A stretch of 64,000 bases of DNA from Plicaturopsis crispa FD-325 SS-3 (Eukaryota > Basidiomycota > Agaricomycetes > Amylocorticiales > Amylocorticiaceae): contig KN832556.1 of assembly GCA_000827205.1 (NCBI GenBank), forward strand, positions 55,726-119,725, read 5' to 3'. This document shows, piece after piece, positions 1 to 10,564 of the stretch. Position numbers and translations under genes: made by a program. Each line of letters opens with the position of its first letter. Within the stretch, counting starts at the first letter, position 1. The notes under the pieces were generated by a model. It ran no database searches. It saw only the letters and a program-made list of their open reading frames with translations, and had not been told where the DNA came from.

Positions 1-2347
1 CGTCCTCATCCCCCTCTTACTGCGCCAACTTCCCACCGATTATCGTGATCATCTGCTTCTCCTCGCATTGCTGTTCCCACGCCGTAGCAGGACGCTGCTG
101 CTATCCCCCTCCCACCGATATTAGTGCGTCGAGGCTTCGCGGCTTCGACCCCACATTCCGCGTTATCGGCCGCCATCGCACTATCTGATCCCCCGTGGCG
201 TGCGTCGCGCTGGCCAGTAGCATTTTTTCGCTCGCCATCTGCATCCGCTTCCTCAGCTCTAAAGCCTAGTCCCCAGGCAATCCCCAGGTCTGTGATTCTC
301 CGTGCAGCGGCGGAGAGCACCGTGGACGTCGAGAAGGCAGTGAGTACGTGTGTTTGCTGGCCCTGCCAGTGCTTCTCTGTAGTCATACAGCTTTTCATTC
401 GTCCGCCCGCGAGCGCGATGATAGGTGTATGTACGTGGAATATATGCCGCCGCTTGGATGACGTGCGCGACAGCCAATGGGCCACGTCTGTCGCCAATAG
501 TCCCGCGAGTGCGTGCGTGGACTATCAGAGCGTCCGCGTAGAATCGCGCGGTGCAAGTACTGCATAATGGTACTCTACCCCACAGCGATGGACGTTTTGT
601 CCGCGAGGCTCGTGTGCGCAGACGTCATGGGCACGCTATGGCGAGAACCTCTGTCCAGCAGCTTCCGTGCCACGTCGAACGTATCGTTGTCGATCGTTCT
701 CTGGTCAAGCATCACCTGACAGCAGAAGGACGCGGTGAGACAATATTAGGCCGCAGGAAACTCATACGACACCACAGAGCATCGTGTCCGGGGCGTTTAC
801 AGACTTCGTTGTGTCCACGCCAAACGGCCCCTCTGCATGCATGCTCCCAACGCACGGTGGGGTGACCTGGGTGCCCTGAATAACGCAGTAAGTATACATT
901 CGTGCAGATGACCTCTGCGTACCACATACCTCACGGCTGTTGAATACTAGTGGGAAAGCCTTGGCGTGTCTCTGTACTTGTCCAACAGCCAGGCCTGCGC
1001 AGACACAGGGATCACCGTCATACTACCCACGGTGAACAATCACGATGGTCCTTGGAAAATAGTCAAGGCACCGGGCACCGGATCGAGAACGCCTGTCACA
1101 TACTACGAAGCTGGCCACACATTCACATCCAGCAATTTCCCGCCCATAACAAGGAGATCCGCGACTCACCCACTGTACGCCCAGCTACTATACCGCCGGC
1201 GCGCTGATTTTCGCGGTCCCGCGGCGGTTGAAGAACTGGCCACCGGGCTCGGCGGCACCGGTGCTTAGGCTTTCGAGCCTCAGGTCTTCCAAAAGATAAA
1301 ATAGTTCTGGAAATATCTTTTGTCTTTGTGTCGGCAGAACCGCAAGGAAGAAGAATGCTATTTCGATTTGAGGGGGCGAAGTCAGAGGTGAACAGAAGTG
1401 AAGCGGGAGTGATACTACGAAGGAAATTGATGAAAGTCAGAGACAATACTTGTGGGCGGTCGAAGGATGGCACTCATCTGCATTTCCTCATGTTGTCCGG
1501 TTGGAGAAAGTCGTATAGAACGAGCGCTTACTACTCACATAAGATACAATTAACGCAGACGTCTGACCTGCGGGGCAAGATCCCTGGAGGCGCTCATCCG
1601 GAGACCTAGAGAATGGCCTCCAAGCGAGGCACGAAGCAGTATTGGTAAGAAAACGTTGGAAATCTGAGCCACGGCAGGCACCAGCGCCCGCGGGGTTGAT
1701 AAAGCACGGATCATGGTCGCCCCTGGACATCTACAAGATAAGTGAGCATACTCAATTACAGAAGACACAGCGATCATACGACGAACTTGAGCTAATAGCA
1801 TTCGAAAGGTGCTCGTACGGGAGAACGTCGGTCGCAGATTTTTGCACTGCCAAGTCGCCGGGATTCTGCGTTCCATTGAAGGGCGAACTATGCCGGCGTT
1901 GGTGTAGACGCTGGGTCTGCTTTATGCCGTCTTGTCCGCTGACGAGCGATGTGAAGATATGGTTCAGAGTACAAAGAAATGTCGGGCTACAAAAGCAGAT
2001 TTCCTTAACTTCCTTAACTTAACGATAGATTCTCGATTAAGGTTGCCACGTGTTCGAGGACTCAACGCCGACTAAAACGAGCGGTGGACGGATACGGACA
2101 CAAAGTTCAGGCACTTTGTCCGCCACTGCTATACACCCACACTCCCGAAAATTTTAGCGCTGAAATACCAAGAAACTAACGTACGTCGCATGTATTTGTG
2201 GCCGGTTCAAATGCTTCACTCGTGCCAAATACCAAGACTCGGCTCGCCAGATTTGAAGTGGGAGAACTCGGAGTAAAGTAAAACGACAAAAGAACGCAGG
2301 CCGTAAGATGGACGAGTATGATCTTGTTCACTATCCATTGTCTTATA
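1..2347. other. Stretch without recognisable gene
   Basis: I could not assemble any convincing multi-exon gene here on either strand. The open frames are short, have no recognisable motif and overlap one another on both strands. Two small sequence features are visible. A 10-base direct repeat (ttccttaact) lies near 1999-2018. An imperfect inverted repeat lies at about 2083-2135, where ggacacaaagt faces actttgtcc. It may hold divergent upstream sequence of the zinc-finger locus or decayed transposon sequence. Confidence 0.5.
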
Positions 2348-3140
2348 TCAGTACACAATGACAAGGACTGCAATCAAGTACTCACTGACGACTGTCAAAT
2401 ATCTTCCCGATTTGTATGTGTCACGCTTAGATCTACTCCCTCGGACACGGCTCTTCTTTCCTCTCTCACTTGAAGATCTATCCTGTGGGTTGTCGATCCG
2501 TTTGAGAAGGTATCTGAGAAGACCTCCCGCATGAGCCTTATCTTTAGGGAAATATTTTTCGGTTGATTTTGTGTAAACGCTGAGCGCTTTCTCAGAGTCA
2601 AAATGCACGACCGGTTCGCCCGTGGTAGCTCTATCGACCAGGTCGACCATATTGACATGGGTAGCTTTCACGGCCTGACCACAGGAAACTGAATGACAGA
2701 TCAGCACCTACACGTGAATGCGCCAGCTTGTAGAACTCACCTTTCGACACGCATGAAGCTCTGTCGGTACTGGGATGATACCCAGGATACGACAAAGCAT
2801 CACCCAGAGGGCGACATCATTCTCGTTTGTCCCGTAGATGCGCTTGAATTGTTTCGTCAGGGCGATAGACAAGCGTTTCCGGGCCTGAGTCCGCCGCTCG
2901 TCTTCCGGGATCCACTCGCCCAATTCAGAACGGTGACGCTTTTTCCAGTCGAGAAATGGCACAGCTTTTTCCAGTCGAAAAAATGGCACAGAGAGTAGAA
3001 TTCCATCATGACCGGATTGGATGGGTTGTAGGGATATGCAGGGTATGTCTCAAGAATTTCTTGATGTGGTCTTCCGTGTCGGCGTCAGCTCGTCTGGTAG
3101 GCTTGTGCTTGTGCTTCTGCGTTTGGTCCTGCTCATATCG
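2348..3140 (-). pseudogene. CCCH-family paralogue, copy 1 (frameshifted)
   Basis: This is the degraded first member of the three-copy family whose intact copies end at 3850 and 6116. The C-terminal part is preserved. Exon 2741-2989 reads the conserved QFKRIYGTNENDVALW block and ends in CRK. It splices with GTGAGT...CAG to an exon starting at 2674 that begins AVKATHVNMVDLVD, exactly as in the paralogues. Upstream the frame is broken twice. One base is missing between DHIKKFL and TYPAYPYN (about 3052-3058). A unit reading LCHFFDWKK is duplicated in tandem as 27 and 26 bases (about 2942-2994), leaving the copies in different frames. I could not find an amino-terminal CCCH knuckle upstream. The C-terminus is also longer than in the paralogues. 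It could still be transcribed, but no full-length family protein can be made. The pseudogene reading rests on the sequence alone; an assembly error would have to explain both lesions. Confidence 0.72.
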
Positions 3141-3849
3141 GATCAGTAATGCTTCAAATATGGACGCGTAACATGGCGACTTACAGATTTAGGCCGCGAA
3201 ACACCAGCGCTCTTCGAGGAGAGAGGAGCATATCGGAACCGAGTGCTCGGGCTGAATGCAGGAAGGCGAGAGAGATTCGATAGGGGATGGAGAGAAAGGT
3301 GACTGGATTGAAAACTGCCTTTCAGCAGTATGCGAGCTAAAATCATCACGGCTATGTAGGAATGCAGTGAGTGCGAAGAGATAGACAATGGGCAAGCATT
3401 TATGTCTGCAAGGAAGGCCCCAGCATGTTGCGCAGCAGACTAATGAGGAAATGAACATGCATGTTCGAAAAAGGCAGGCAGCGTCGAAGAAGATTTAAAA
3501 CAACATGTGGGAGTACGCATCTGTAACCGGCGCCTATCACGCCCTCGATCGACGCCCACATGTTCGACACTGGACGTCACTTCCACGAGCACAGATGATA
3601 GCGTTGATTATGGGAAACATACGTTTATATAGCAAACAGTCTACCGAGCCGCACCCTAGGTTGCGCCAGAAAGTACGGGAGCTGGCTACTCGCCGAAGAC
3701 GACGGTTGAGCGTCGAACCAGCATGAACACAGTAGTACAAGGATATCTAGCCATCAAGTTATGTCAACACTCACCGGCGGCCACAGAAAACACGACCAAG
3801 TACTTACCGTTCAAGTTAGTGGGACGCTTCCCCGCGTCAAATGGACCAT

Positions 3850-4662
3850 TCATCTACGCCTAGAGCCTTCTCGATATCCAATTCCGCGCTTCGGCTCGTC
3901 GATTTGACGCAGTAGATGTTTAAGTAGGCCCCCTGCGTAAGCCTCTTCCTTGGGAAACTTTTTCCCCGGCGTATTTCTGGTGTAATGGCTCAATTTTTGC
4001 TCCGAGCTAAATATCATGATGGGCTTGCCCGTCAGAGGCGCCTCCAGCAAGTCAACGATATTGACGTGGGTATCCATCACAGCCTTTTGGTATAAATACT
4101 CCTTGAACTTTGATTATGGTCGACGCAATGAACGACTCACCTTTCGACATGCTTTAAGCCCCTTGCGTACTGGGACGATGCCGAGAATGCGACAGAGGTT
4201 CTCCCATACGGTGACCTCGTCCTCCTTCGTCCCATAAGTGCTATTGAATTGCTCCGTCATCGCAATCCTTAGGGACTCTTGGGCCTCCATCCTCTTCGGA
4301 TGCTGTCTGTCCCAGTGGAAGAAATCGCACATTCTCCAAAACTCCTGCATGATGGAGGAGGATGGGTCGTATGAAAATGGAGGGTATCGTTCAAAAAATT
4401 CCCTGATGTGGTTGGGACCGATCTGGGAGCTTTCGGGCCTCGTCTTGGTCTTCTCGAATGGGCTGCTCTTTGGGGCTGGTGGTATCTGTGCATATAAGAT
4501 AGTCAACTCATAACGTAGTGCGGGAGCGCACAAGATTGTGCGACGTACTGTGATGGCACAACCAGTCTCAGATCTTATCGGTATGATGTGATTGTCGGGG
4601 CACTTTATGCCTCGAGGGCATGTTCGAGAGGTGGCGAAAGCAACGCACGGTTTTGAGGCCAT
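3850..4662 (-). CDS. CCCH zinc-finger protein with conserved helical domain, copy 2
   Basis: Three exons (4549-4662, 4141-4485, 3850-4083) give 230 residues. The ATG at 4662 opens MASKPC. The first Cys of a CCCH finger (C-x8-C-x5-C-x3-H, residues about 6-26) follows at once, so this start is well fixed. A variable linker leads to a conserved module of about 150 residues containing NHIREFFERYPPFSY, EFWRMCDFFHWDR, TEQFNSTYGT, LCRILGIVPV, HVNIVDLLEAP and YTRNTPGKKFPKEEA, then a basic tail. Intron 1 is 63 bases, has no in-frame stop and could be retained without breaking the frame. CCCH knuckles of this spacing usually bind RNA; the function of the helical module is unknown to me. I recall similar proteins in other Agaricomycetes but cannot name the family. 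The gene is one half of a tandem duplication with the copy at 6116-6931, and both have a probable intron in the 5' leader. Confidence 0.8.
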
Positions 4663-6115
4663 CTACGGGAGCGCGCTGGAGGAGCGGTAATGGACTTAGA
4701 GACCAGGAGGACGATGTTATCGATAGCGGCTTTTGGTATGTAAGCTGAGGCTTCAGAACACATGCGTGAGGGAAATTCCCAGGACGACTCACAAGGGAGC
4801 AGAACGCACCGTCGGCTGCACTCCACGTTGCATTTAGTTTAGACGCTCAAAGACCCGTCAGCGATGGCCGCTTCCCCGCAATCACGGCGCAGCATCGAGC
4901 TTTAGACTCGGCTGCGGGGAAGACCCATCAAATTGACCAGGCGAGCCTAGGGATCCACAAGAATATCCGTCTGGCGGCGAGGGGAAGTTATACATGTACA
5001 TAGGGTGTATTCGCAGGGATACATATTACGGTCTTTTGGTAAGAGGTCAAGCAGTACCAAATCACAGTAATATCTATCCATGCGAATGCGCTCTTATCCA
5101 TCACATTTTCACCGTGTACACTGCCTGAGCTTGAACCGAGAGATTGAGTATCGATCAGCGATTTGAAAAAGAACAGCAAGACCGATATATGTATTCACGT
5201 ACAGAACAGCGCCGATGTCGCCGCTTTCCCTAACATGATATCTGAATCGATGGTGTAGCCATGCATTCTAGCAGGTATACGTCCTGTAAGGCATTTGCCC
5301 CTCAAGCATAAGTAAGCATAGCACAAGGTAGAATGCACATACATGCGAGAACCATCAGGCTGCCGTGGCGCACAGGTCGTGCAGTAGGATGATGGCCCAG
5401 AGCGATGACAATCTGAGCATGCATTCGCGTTGTCACTCAGAAGCGATAATCGAGATGGTGTCAAAGGTGCGTAAGTAGCGCATAATAGTCTGCGCAGGTT
5501 GTTTCACCCAAAAATTCAGTTGTAAGCAGGAATGAAACGCAGCGAGGGTATCGTTGCAACGTACCGTAGTCCATCGAGCCGAACGCTGTCTCACGAGGCT
5601 AGCTTCCAGAGGTAAGACACCTATGCGTCGTTTGGAGCCGTCGTCAGAGCGCTGCGGCAAGAGAGTCAGGAAATTGTGACAATCGGATGATCCGCTACAT
5701 ACCTGGTATCAGAGTCAGCCAAAGCTGCGTCGCCGTCATGATGGCCCTGTTGTAACATCGCCAACATACAGGAAAAATGAGACGTACGTGGACCACAATC
5801 ATTTTTGCTATATCCCTGAATCTTGTTTGCGAACTGCCGCCTCGATCTATACGGGACAATGGCTATATTGACATACACCTGGATAAAAACATCGAACCAC
5901 ACCCTAGGTCACGCTAGATACGGTGTAGCATTCACCAAGACAACGGCTGAGCGTTGTTGAGCGAGCATAAACGAAATCGAAAAACTATCAAAATCAACAG
6001 CAATGGAAAGCATATCAACCTACGACAGGAGTCAGTACACTGAAAGCGCAGGTGGTAAGAACTACTGACCGTCTGAAAATGAAAGAGTGCCGAGCTTCGT
6101 CCCTGACCGTCCATC
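4663..6115. other. Duplicated intergenic DNA between zinc-finger copies
   Basis: No separate gene was found. The stretch holds the upstream region of copy 2 and the downstream flank of copy 3, and both match the corresponding flanks of the other copy. The leader intron remnant around 4735-4795 matches 7012-7075. The block at 4992-5180 matches 7272-7450, including 41 identical bases. The block at 5205-5345 matches 7480-7620 more weakly. The flank at about 5890-5985 matches 3640-3735, downstream of copy 2. Small reading frames here are shared with the duplicate only because the DNA is duplicated. Confidence 0.65.
4992..5032. repeat. 41-base identical direct repeat, left copy
   Basis: The 41 bases starting acatgtacatagggtgtatt are identical to 7272-7312. 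Beyond them the two blocks remain highly alike for about another 70-80 bases. The block lies about 330 bases upstream of the zinc-finger start in each duplicate, in the same orientation. Confidence 0.9.
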
Positions 6116-6931
6116 TCAAACCCTGGATCGATTCCCTCGGCCACGGTTAGACCTCCCTCGGCGGGAACTTTCCGTCCCTGCTGGCGGCGGATTGTTGATT
6201 CTTCGGAGTAGATATTTGAGCAGGTTGCCTGCGTGGGCCATGGACGCGGAAAAGTATTTTCCAGTGCGTTTCGTATAAGCGCTTAGGGCTTCCTCCGAGC
6301 TGAATTTGACGACGCGCTCGCCTGTCATAGGCGTATCCAGTAAGTCAACGATGTTGACATGCGCATTTTTGACAGCCTTGCCGAGTCGTCGATCAGTGTC
6401 AGCATGTCAAGGCGAGACAAGAGGAGACTCACTCGACGGCAGTCCCGAAGTTTGGTCGGAACGGGGTTAATCTCGATAAGCTGACAGAGGGCGACCCAGA
6501 GGGCGACGTCATTTTCATCCTCTCCATAGAGGCCATTGAACTGTTTAGTCATGGCAACTTTCAAACCGTCGTAGGCCTCGTCCCTCTCCTCGTCCCCTCT
6601 GTCCCAGCCGAAAAAATCGCACATCCTATGAAACTCCGTGATGACTGATGCAGATGCGTCGTATGGAAAGATAGGATAGCCTCCAAAGAACTGTACAATG
6701 TGATTAACATTGCCTCGCTCGGGCTGAGATCTACGATTCTGCATTGCGTATGTCGGAGGGTCAGCACAGCATGCAGTAGTACGGAGGATCAAGACGTACC
6801 GTCCTGGTTCCACTAGCTGTGGTGGTGGCAGCGGTGCTCGAGATATCGTGAGCGAATCGGCATTGGTCGCCGAATTTACAACTCCCTTTCTTGAGGAACG
6901 CAAAGCAGGGTTTATAGGACTGTAAGGACAT
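6116..6931 (-). CDS. CCCH zinc-finger protein with conserved helical domain, copy 3
   Basis: Three exons (6800-6931, 6433-6738, 6116-6376) give 232 residues with exactly the intron positions of copy 2. The ATG at 6931 (MSLQSYKPC) was preferred over upstream in-frame sequence because it aligns with MASKPC of copy 2 and upstream there is no ATG. The finger is C-x8-C-x5-C-x3-H (CFAFLKKGSCKFGDQCRFAH, residues about 8-27). The helical module carries NHIVQFFGGYPIFPYD, EFHRMCDFFGWDR, TKQFNGLYGEDENDV and HVNIVDLLDTPMTGE, with an Arg-rich tail (RRGRSNRGRGNRSR) that could contact nucleic acid. The second intron uses GTGAGT and ends in GGCAAG. The protein is clearly diverged from copy 2, at roughly half of positions identical by eye, although the flanks of the two genes are still well matched. 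Function unknown; RNA binding is inferred from the finger only. Confidence 0.82.
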
Positions 6932-8162
6932 CTTCAGAGCGGCTTTGCAGAGGGCAGATGGACGTGGAGAGCAAGACGACGAATCACCCAAGATCTGCCC
7001 AGTGAATCAGTAAGTATGTAAGCTGAGGACACATGTCCGAGCAAAATTCTCAGGACCGTACAGTGGCACTCACGAGGGCATGTGCGGGGCTCAGAAGATT
7101 CTATTTCGCGTCATGTTTGGCTTTGGCGCGCAGTGCCTGGCGAATTGCGGTCTTCTCCGCAGCTACTGGATGTCGTATCGCTCACATCGACAGCGACAGC
7201 GCGCGGCTGTATCTGGCGGGCCAGGGGAGCCGCATCCCATGGCGACCACATCCCTTGGAGATTGCGCTGAAACATGTACATAGGGTGTATTCGCAGGGAT
7301 ACATATTACGGTGTTTTGATCATAGGTTATGTGGTACCAAATCACGGTAATATTTATCCATGCGAATACGCTCTCATCCACCATACTTAACCGTTTACGC
7401 TGCGCGAGCCTAAGTTGACCGAGCGATCAAGAATTGAGCAGTGATTTGAGGATGGCAAGATCAGTAGACTCATGTTACAGAACACTGAGAACGGCACCGA
7501 CTGTGCGATGTTCTCGCACGATAGCACCGCCATGCAGTTGGCAAGTATGCGCCCTGTATAACATTCGTCAGTGAGGCATAAGCAGAAGACGAAGCAGCGA
7601 AACGATACATACTTGGGTCGCCGAAGCTGTCGTATACAATGGTCGAAAGTCGAGACCAAGTACTTACACGAAAACCGAGGAACAACTGAACGAGCCAAAC
7701 ATGCCCAAACATCCCCTATTGCCTCCGCACCTCCTTCCCCGCAATAGGGTCTGAGCTGAAAGTTAGCATGGGAGCCCTGATAGAAAAGCGAATGGTCTCG
7801 CAGGCAGCAGATTAGTCTGCACAGTGCTCCCCGCTGTGGCCTGCCGAGTGTGGTACGAACAACGACGACGGGCGTCGGCTGATATTGCTCGAAGGAGGTA
7901 ACGAATTATAGGGAATTTATTGATCAAGTTCGACCTCAGCTGGTTACAACTCCATACTACATGCACCTGCAAGTGAGTCGCAAGTACGACATGAAAGGCA
8001 GCACAGGCTTTGTGGAGACATACTATGCTTTCAAGAAGTCCGACGTACTATGCCTCAGCAACTGGATGCCAGGCGTTGGGCACCCATGGCTCGGTTTGAG
8101 CCGCTGTTGGATCGCTGCAAGACAAAACTCAGCAAGCTACGACCACCGCATACGAAACAACG
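6932..8162. repeat. Upstream region of copy 3, right arm of the duplication
   Basis: No gene was recognised. From 7012 to about 7620 this region parallels 4735-5345 in the same orientation, which marks the right half of the tandem duplication. A leader intron of the zinc-finger gene is likely on the minus strand, with a GTGAGT donor near 7070 and a CAG acceptor near 6992. From 7620 to 8162 nothing could be assigned. Confidence 0.6.
7272..7312. repeat. 41-base identical direct repeat, right copy
   Basis: Partner of 4992-5032. It sits at the equivalent place, about 340 bases upstream of the copy 3 start. The identity of this non-coding block exceeds that of the linked coding exons. Confidence 0.9.
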
Positions 8163-9395
8163 CTACCTCGTATCAGACACAGACATCGCCGCATCGTCAT
8201 CGTCCTGCTCCCGCTCCTGCCCATGCTCCTGGTCCTTATCCTGGCCGCTCTCCACGCTCTTCCTCCTCCCCTGCCTCGCCTGCTTCGCCGCCTTCTGCGC
8301 ATGCGGATGCCGCTCCGCGAACCCCCGCGGGTCCACGCGCCGCATCTCGTCCGCAATGAAGTCGCGCGTGAACAGCACGCCGTTGCCCTTCAGCAGCGCC
8401 TTGCGCACCGCGCGCGGGCCCCACGCGGGGTTCGCAGACATGTGCGCGTGGATGAGCAGCCGCGCGAGCGGGAGGGGCGTGTTTGCGGTTTCGTGCGCGG
8501 AGCCGTGCAAGTCAAGCGCGCGCCGGCGACGCGAGACGGATGTGTCGCTAGAGGGTGTGTTAGACTGGGAGCGGAGGGGAGGTTGGGAAGACGGACCTCA
8601 TGATTATGCCGTGCTCCTCTTTCAGGAGTTTACTGATCTTCTTGCGGTCTGTTATTCCACGGCGATGGTATGCGAGGAGAGCATCGCGGACACGTGGGTC
8701 ATTGGGTGGTGCTGCAGGAATGAGATGGTGAGCGAAGAGTAATATGAAAAGCGGCCCGTGGGCACAATAGGTGAAAAAGAGCATCGAAAACCGTCGTAAA
8801 ATACGCGAAGAGTGATCGGGAATCGAGACTCACGACAATCCTTGTACTGATTCCTTCCATTCGGATTGTTATTGCGCGAGCGCGAATCCTCTTTCGATCC
8901 TCGCGCAGGTGTCGCCCGCAGCGACGAAGAAGACGACCCAGCCTCGTGCGAGCCATCGCGGTTTCCCAACTCGTAGCTTGCGAGATCATCGCCCATCCCC
9001 GACCCTCCAACATCAGACGGCGGCGCCGGGGACGCGGACGCCTCCAGCGCATGTAAAGCGTCGAAATCCGCGGGCGCAGAGCCGTCACGCATGTACGATT
9101 CCGGTAGAATATGCGGCGAGCGTGACGGGATTGCTGCTGGCGTGTCCTCGCGCTGAGGTGCCGACGCGTAGTGCCGAGATGGGTCGTACATCACGAATAC
9201 GTGTGTCTGCGGTTCGGTACGCGACGCCATTGCTTCGAACGTCGTGAAATGAGCGGGTGCGAGTGGGAAGGGCGCCGATGCAGCTGGGTCATGAGATGCT
9301 GCGGGAGCGGGCATTTGCATTTGGGTTGATTGCGCTGAGGGGTCCATGAGAGGATATGAGGGACCCGCATCGTACGACTGAGGATAGGCCTGCAT
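8163..9395 (-). CDS. Integrase-family-related HTH protein, unit B
   Basis: Exons 8834-9395, 8598-8711 (end 8597 or 8598) and 8163-8547 read one frame. A low-complexity N-terminal region rich in Ala, Ser, Pro and Asp (MQAYPQSYDAGPSYPLMDPS onward, about 185 residues) leads to NPNGRNQYKDC and then a conserved helical domain: DPRVRDALLAYHRRGITDRK, SRRRRALDLHGS, NPAWGPRAVRKALL, LFTRDFIADEMR and DPRGFAERHPHAQK. It ends in an acidic tail (EREQDDDDAAM). From memory, this domain resembles the region that precedes the integrase core in a family of basidiomycete proteins; no integrase catalytic core is present here. It is paralogous to the unit at 9632-10177, with matching introns. The start at 9395 is the first in-frame ATG, but open sequence continues upstream through 9434 and 9500-9586, so this may be the second half of a single gene starting at 10177. 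Probable DNA-binding role, by inference. Confidence 0.7.
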
Positions 9396-9631
9396 GTCGC
9401 TGTCGTGCTCTTGATGATTGATGCCGCAGACGACCTGCACAGTACTGTGAAAGCGACACGAATCAGAGCAAGCTCGAAAGATGGAAATATACCACGCACG
9501 TAGTACTCCCCTCTCCGTGGTCCTCGTCCGGGTGGGAGCCACTCGCCCTTGTGACCGAATGCGTATGCAGATGCGAGAAGTGCGACCTGTAGATGATATC
9601 AGTGTCTGTCAATGCACAAAAGAGATAATCC

Positions 9632-10177
9632 TCACACTACTTCCGGGTCTACCTCAACCTCAGCCCCTTCTCCCCTGGCCTGTTTCCGTATTTTCTGCAT
9701 CTGCGGGTGCCTCTCAATGAACCCGTCCGGGTCAATCGCCCTCATCTCAGCAGCAATCCTATCCCTCGTCAGCAGGACACCATCGTCCTTGATGATCGCC
9801 TCCCTTATGGCCCGCGGACCCCAAGTCGGTTCTGCAGTCATGTACTTCTCTACGAGTGCTCTGATTTGTTCAGGGGCTGTGTGTGTTGAGTTGTACTTTG
9901 AGCCGTGTAAGTTAAGTGCGCGGCGTCTGCGCGCGATTGAAGACTCGCTGAGACGAATGCCATGCTCGGATAGGAGGAGCGCCGATATCTTCTTGCGGTC
10001 AGTGAGGCCGCGACGGTGGTAGGCGATGAGGGCATCGCGTACGCGCGGATCGTCTGCAGGGGCTGTTTTCACTGATGTTAGATTCCAAGAAAGCGCTCAA
10101 GAACGAACAAACATACGACAGTCCTTGTGCTGGTTCTTTCCGGTAGGATTTCGAGTGAACGCGGATGTCAAGACCAT
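9632..10177 (-). CDS. Integrase-family-related HTH protein, unit A
   Basis: Two coding exons (10117-10177 and about 9632-10071) give a compact protein that is nearly all domain: MVLTSAFTRNPTGKNQHKDC, then DDPRVRDALIAYHRRGLTDR, SSIARRRRALNLHGSK, TWGPRAIREAIIKDDGVLLT and AIDPDGFIERHPQMQK. The ATG at 10177 sits just after an intron acceptor. A probable leader intron (donor near 10250, acceptor tttgtag near 10190) and a TATA-like tatttaaa at 10317-10324 support a promoter at about 10.3 kb, divergent from the DUF218 gene. The last exon either runs to the stop at 9632, or splices at 9637 (GTGTGA donor, 51-base intron, acceptor at 9587) into open sequence that joins unit B. The second choice would make one protein with two copies of the same domain. 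No catalytic integrase residues are encoded. Function unknown; DNA binding inferred. Confidence 0.7.
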
Positions 10178-10316
10178 TTCGCGCGAGTGGCTACAAAAGT
10201 CGGTCGTAGTTAGCAAAGTTGACAGAGATACTTGCTCGTTGTACATACTTTTAGGTTCTGAGTGTGCTGATGGGGGCTGTCGTTTGCGAAGATGAGCGTT
10301 GCGGTCCAAGGAGCGG

Positions 10317-10324
10317 TATTTAAA
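10317..10324 (-). promoter_or_regulatory. TATA-like box of HTH unit A
   Basis: The minus strand reads TTTAAATA about 65 bases before the donor of the probable leader intron and 140 bases before the ATG at 10177. Position and intron context fit a core promoter; it is unproven. Confidence 0.4.
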
Positions 10325-10564
10325 GTTATTCAGCAATTGTTCAGCAGTGAAAGGAGGCCGCAGCCTGACGCGCCAGGGGGACTCTAAATTACCCATGTTT
10401 GGTACTTTGCCCAGAAAGTAGCCACTTTGTATCCGCTCTGTTTCTAGACGCCCGTGCGGACTCGGACTCCGTGCGCCAGCTTTCGTTTCATTACTCGCTA
10501 AGTGCTCGTTTTGTATCGTTTTCCCCTGCTTTTACTCTTCTCTGGACCGCTCGATGTCTTGGGT

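Noticed and set aside
4988-5179. Duplicated small minus-strand ORFs (4988-5179 and 7163-7384) with similar peptides
   Set aside because: Similarity follows from the duplicated DNA; starts are not equivalent and substitutions do not favour synonymous positions.
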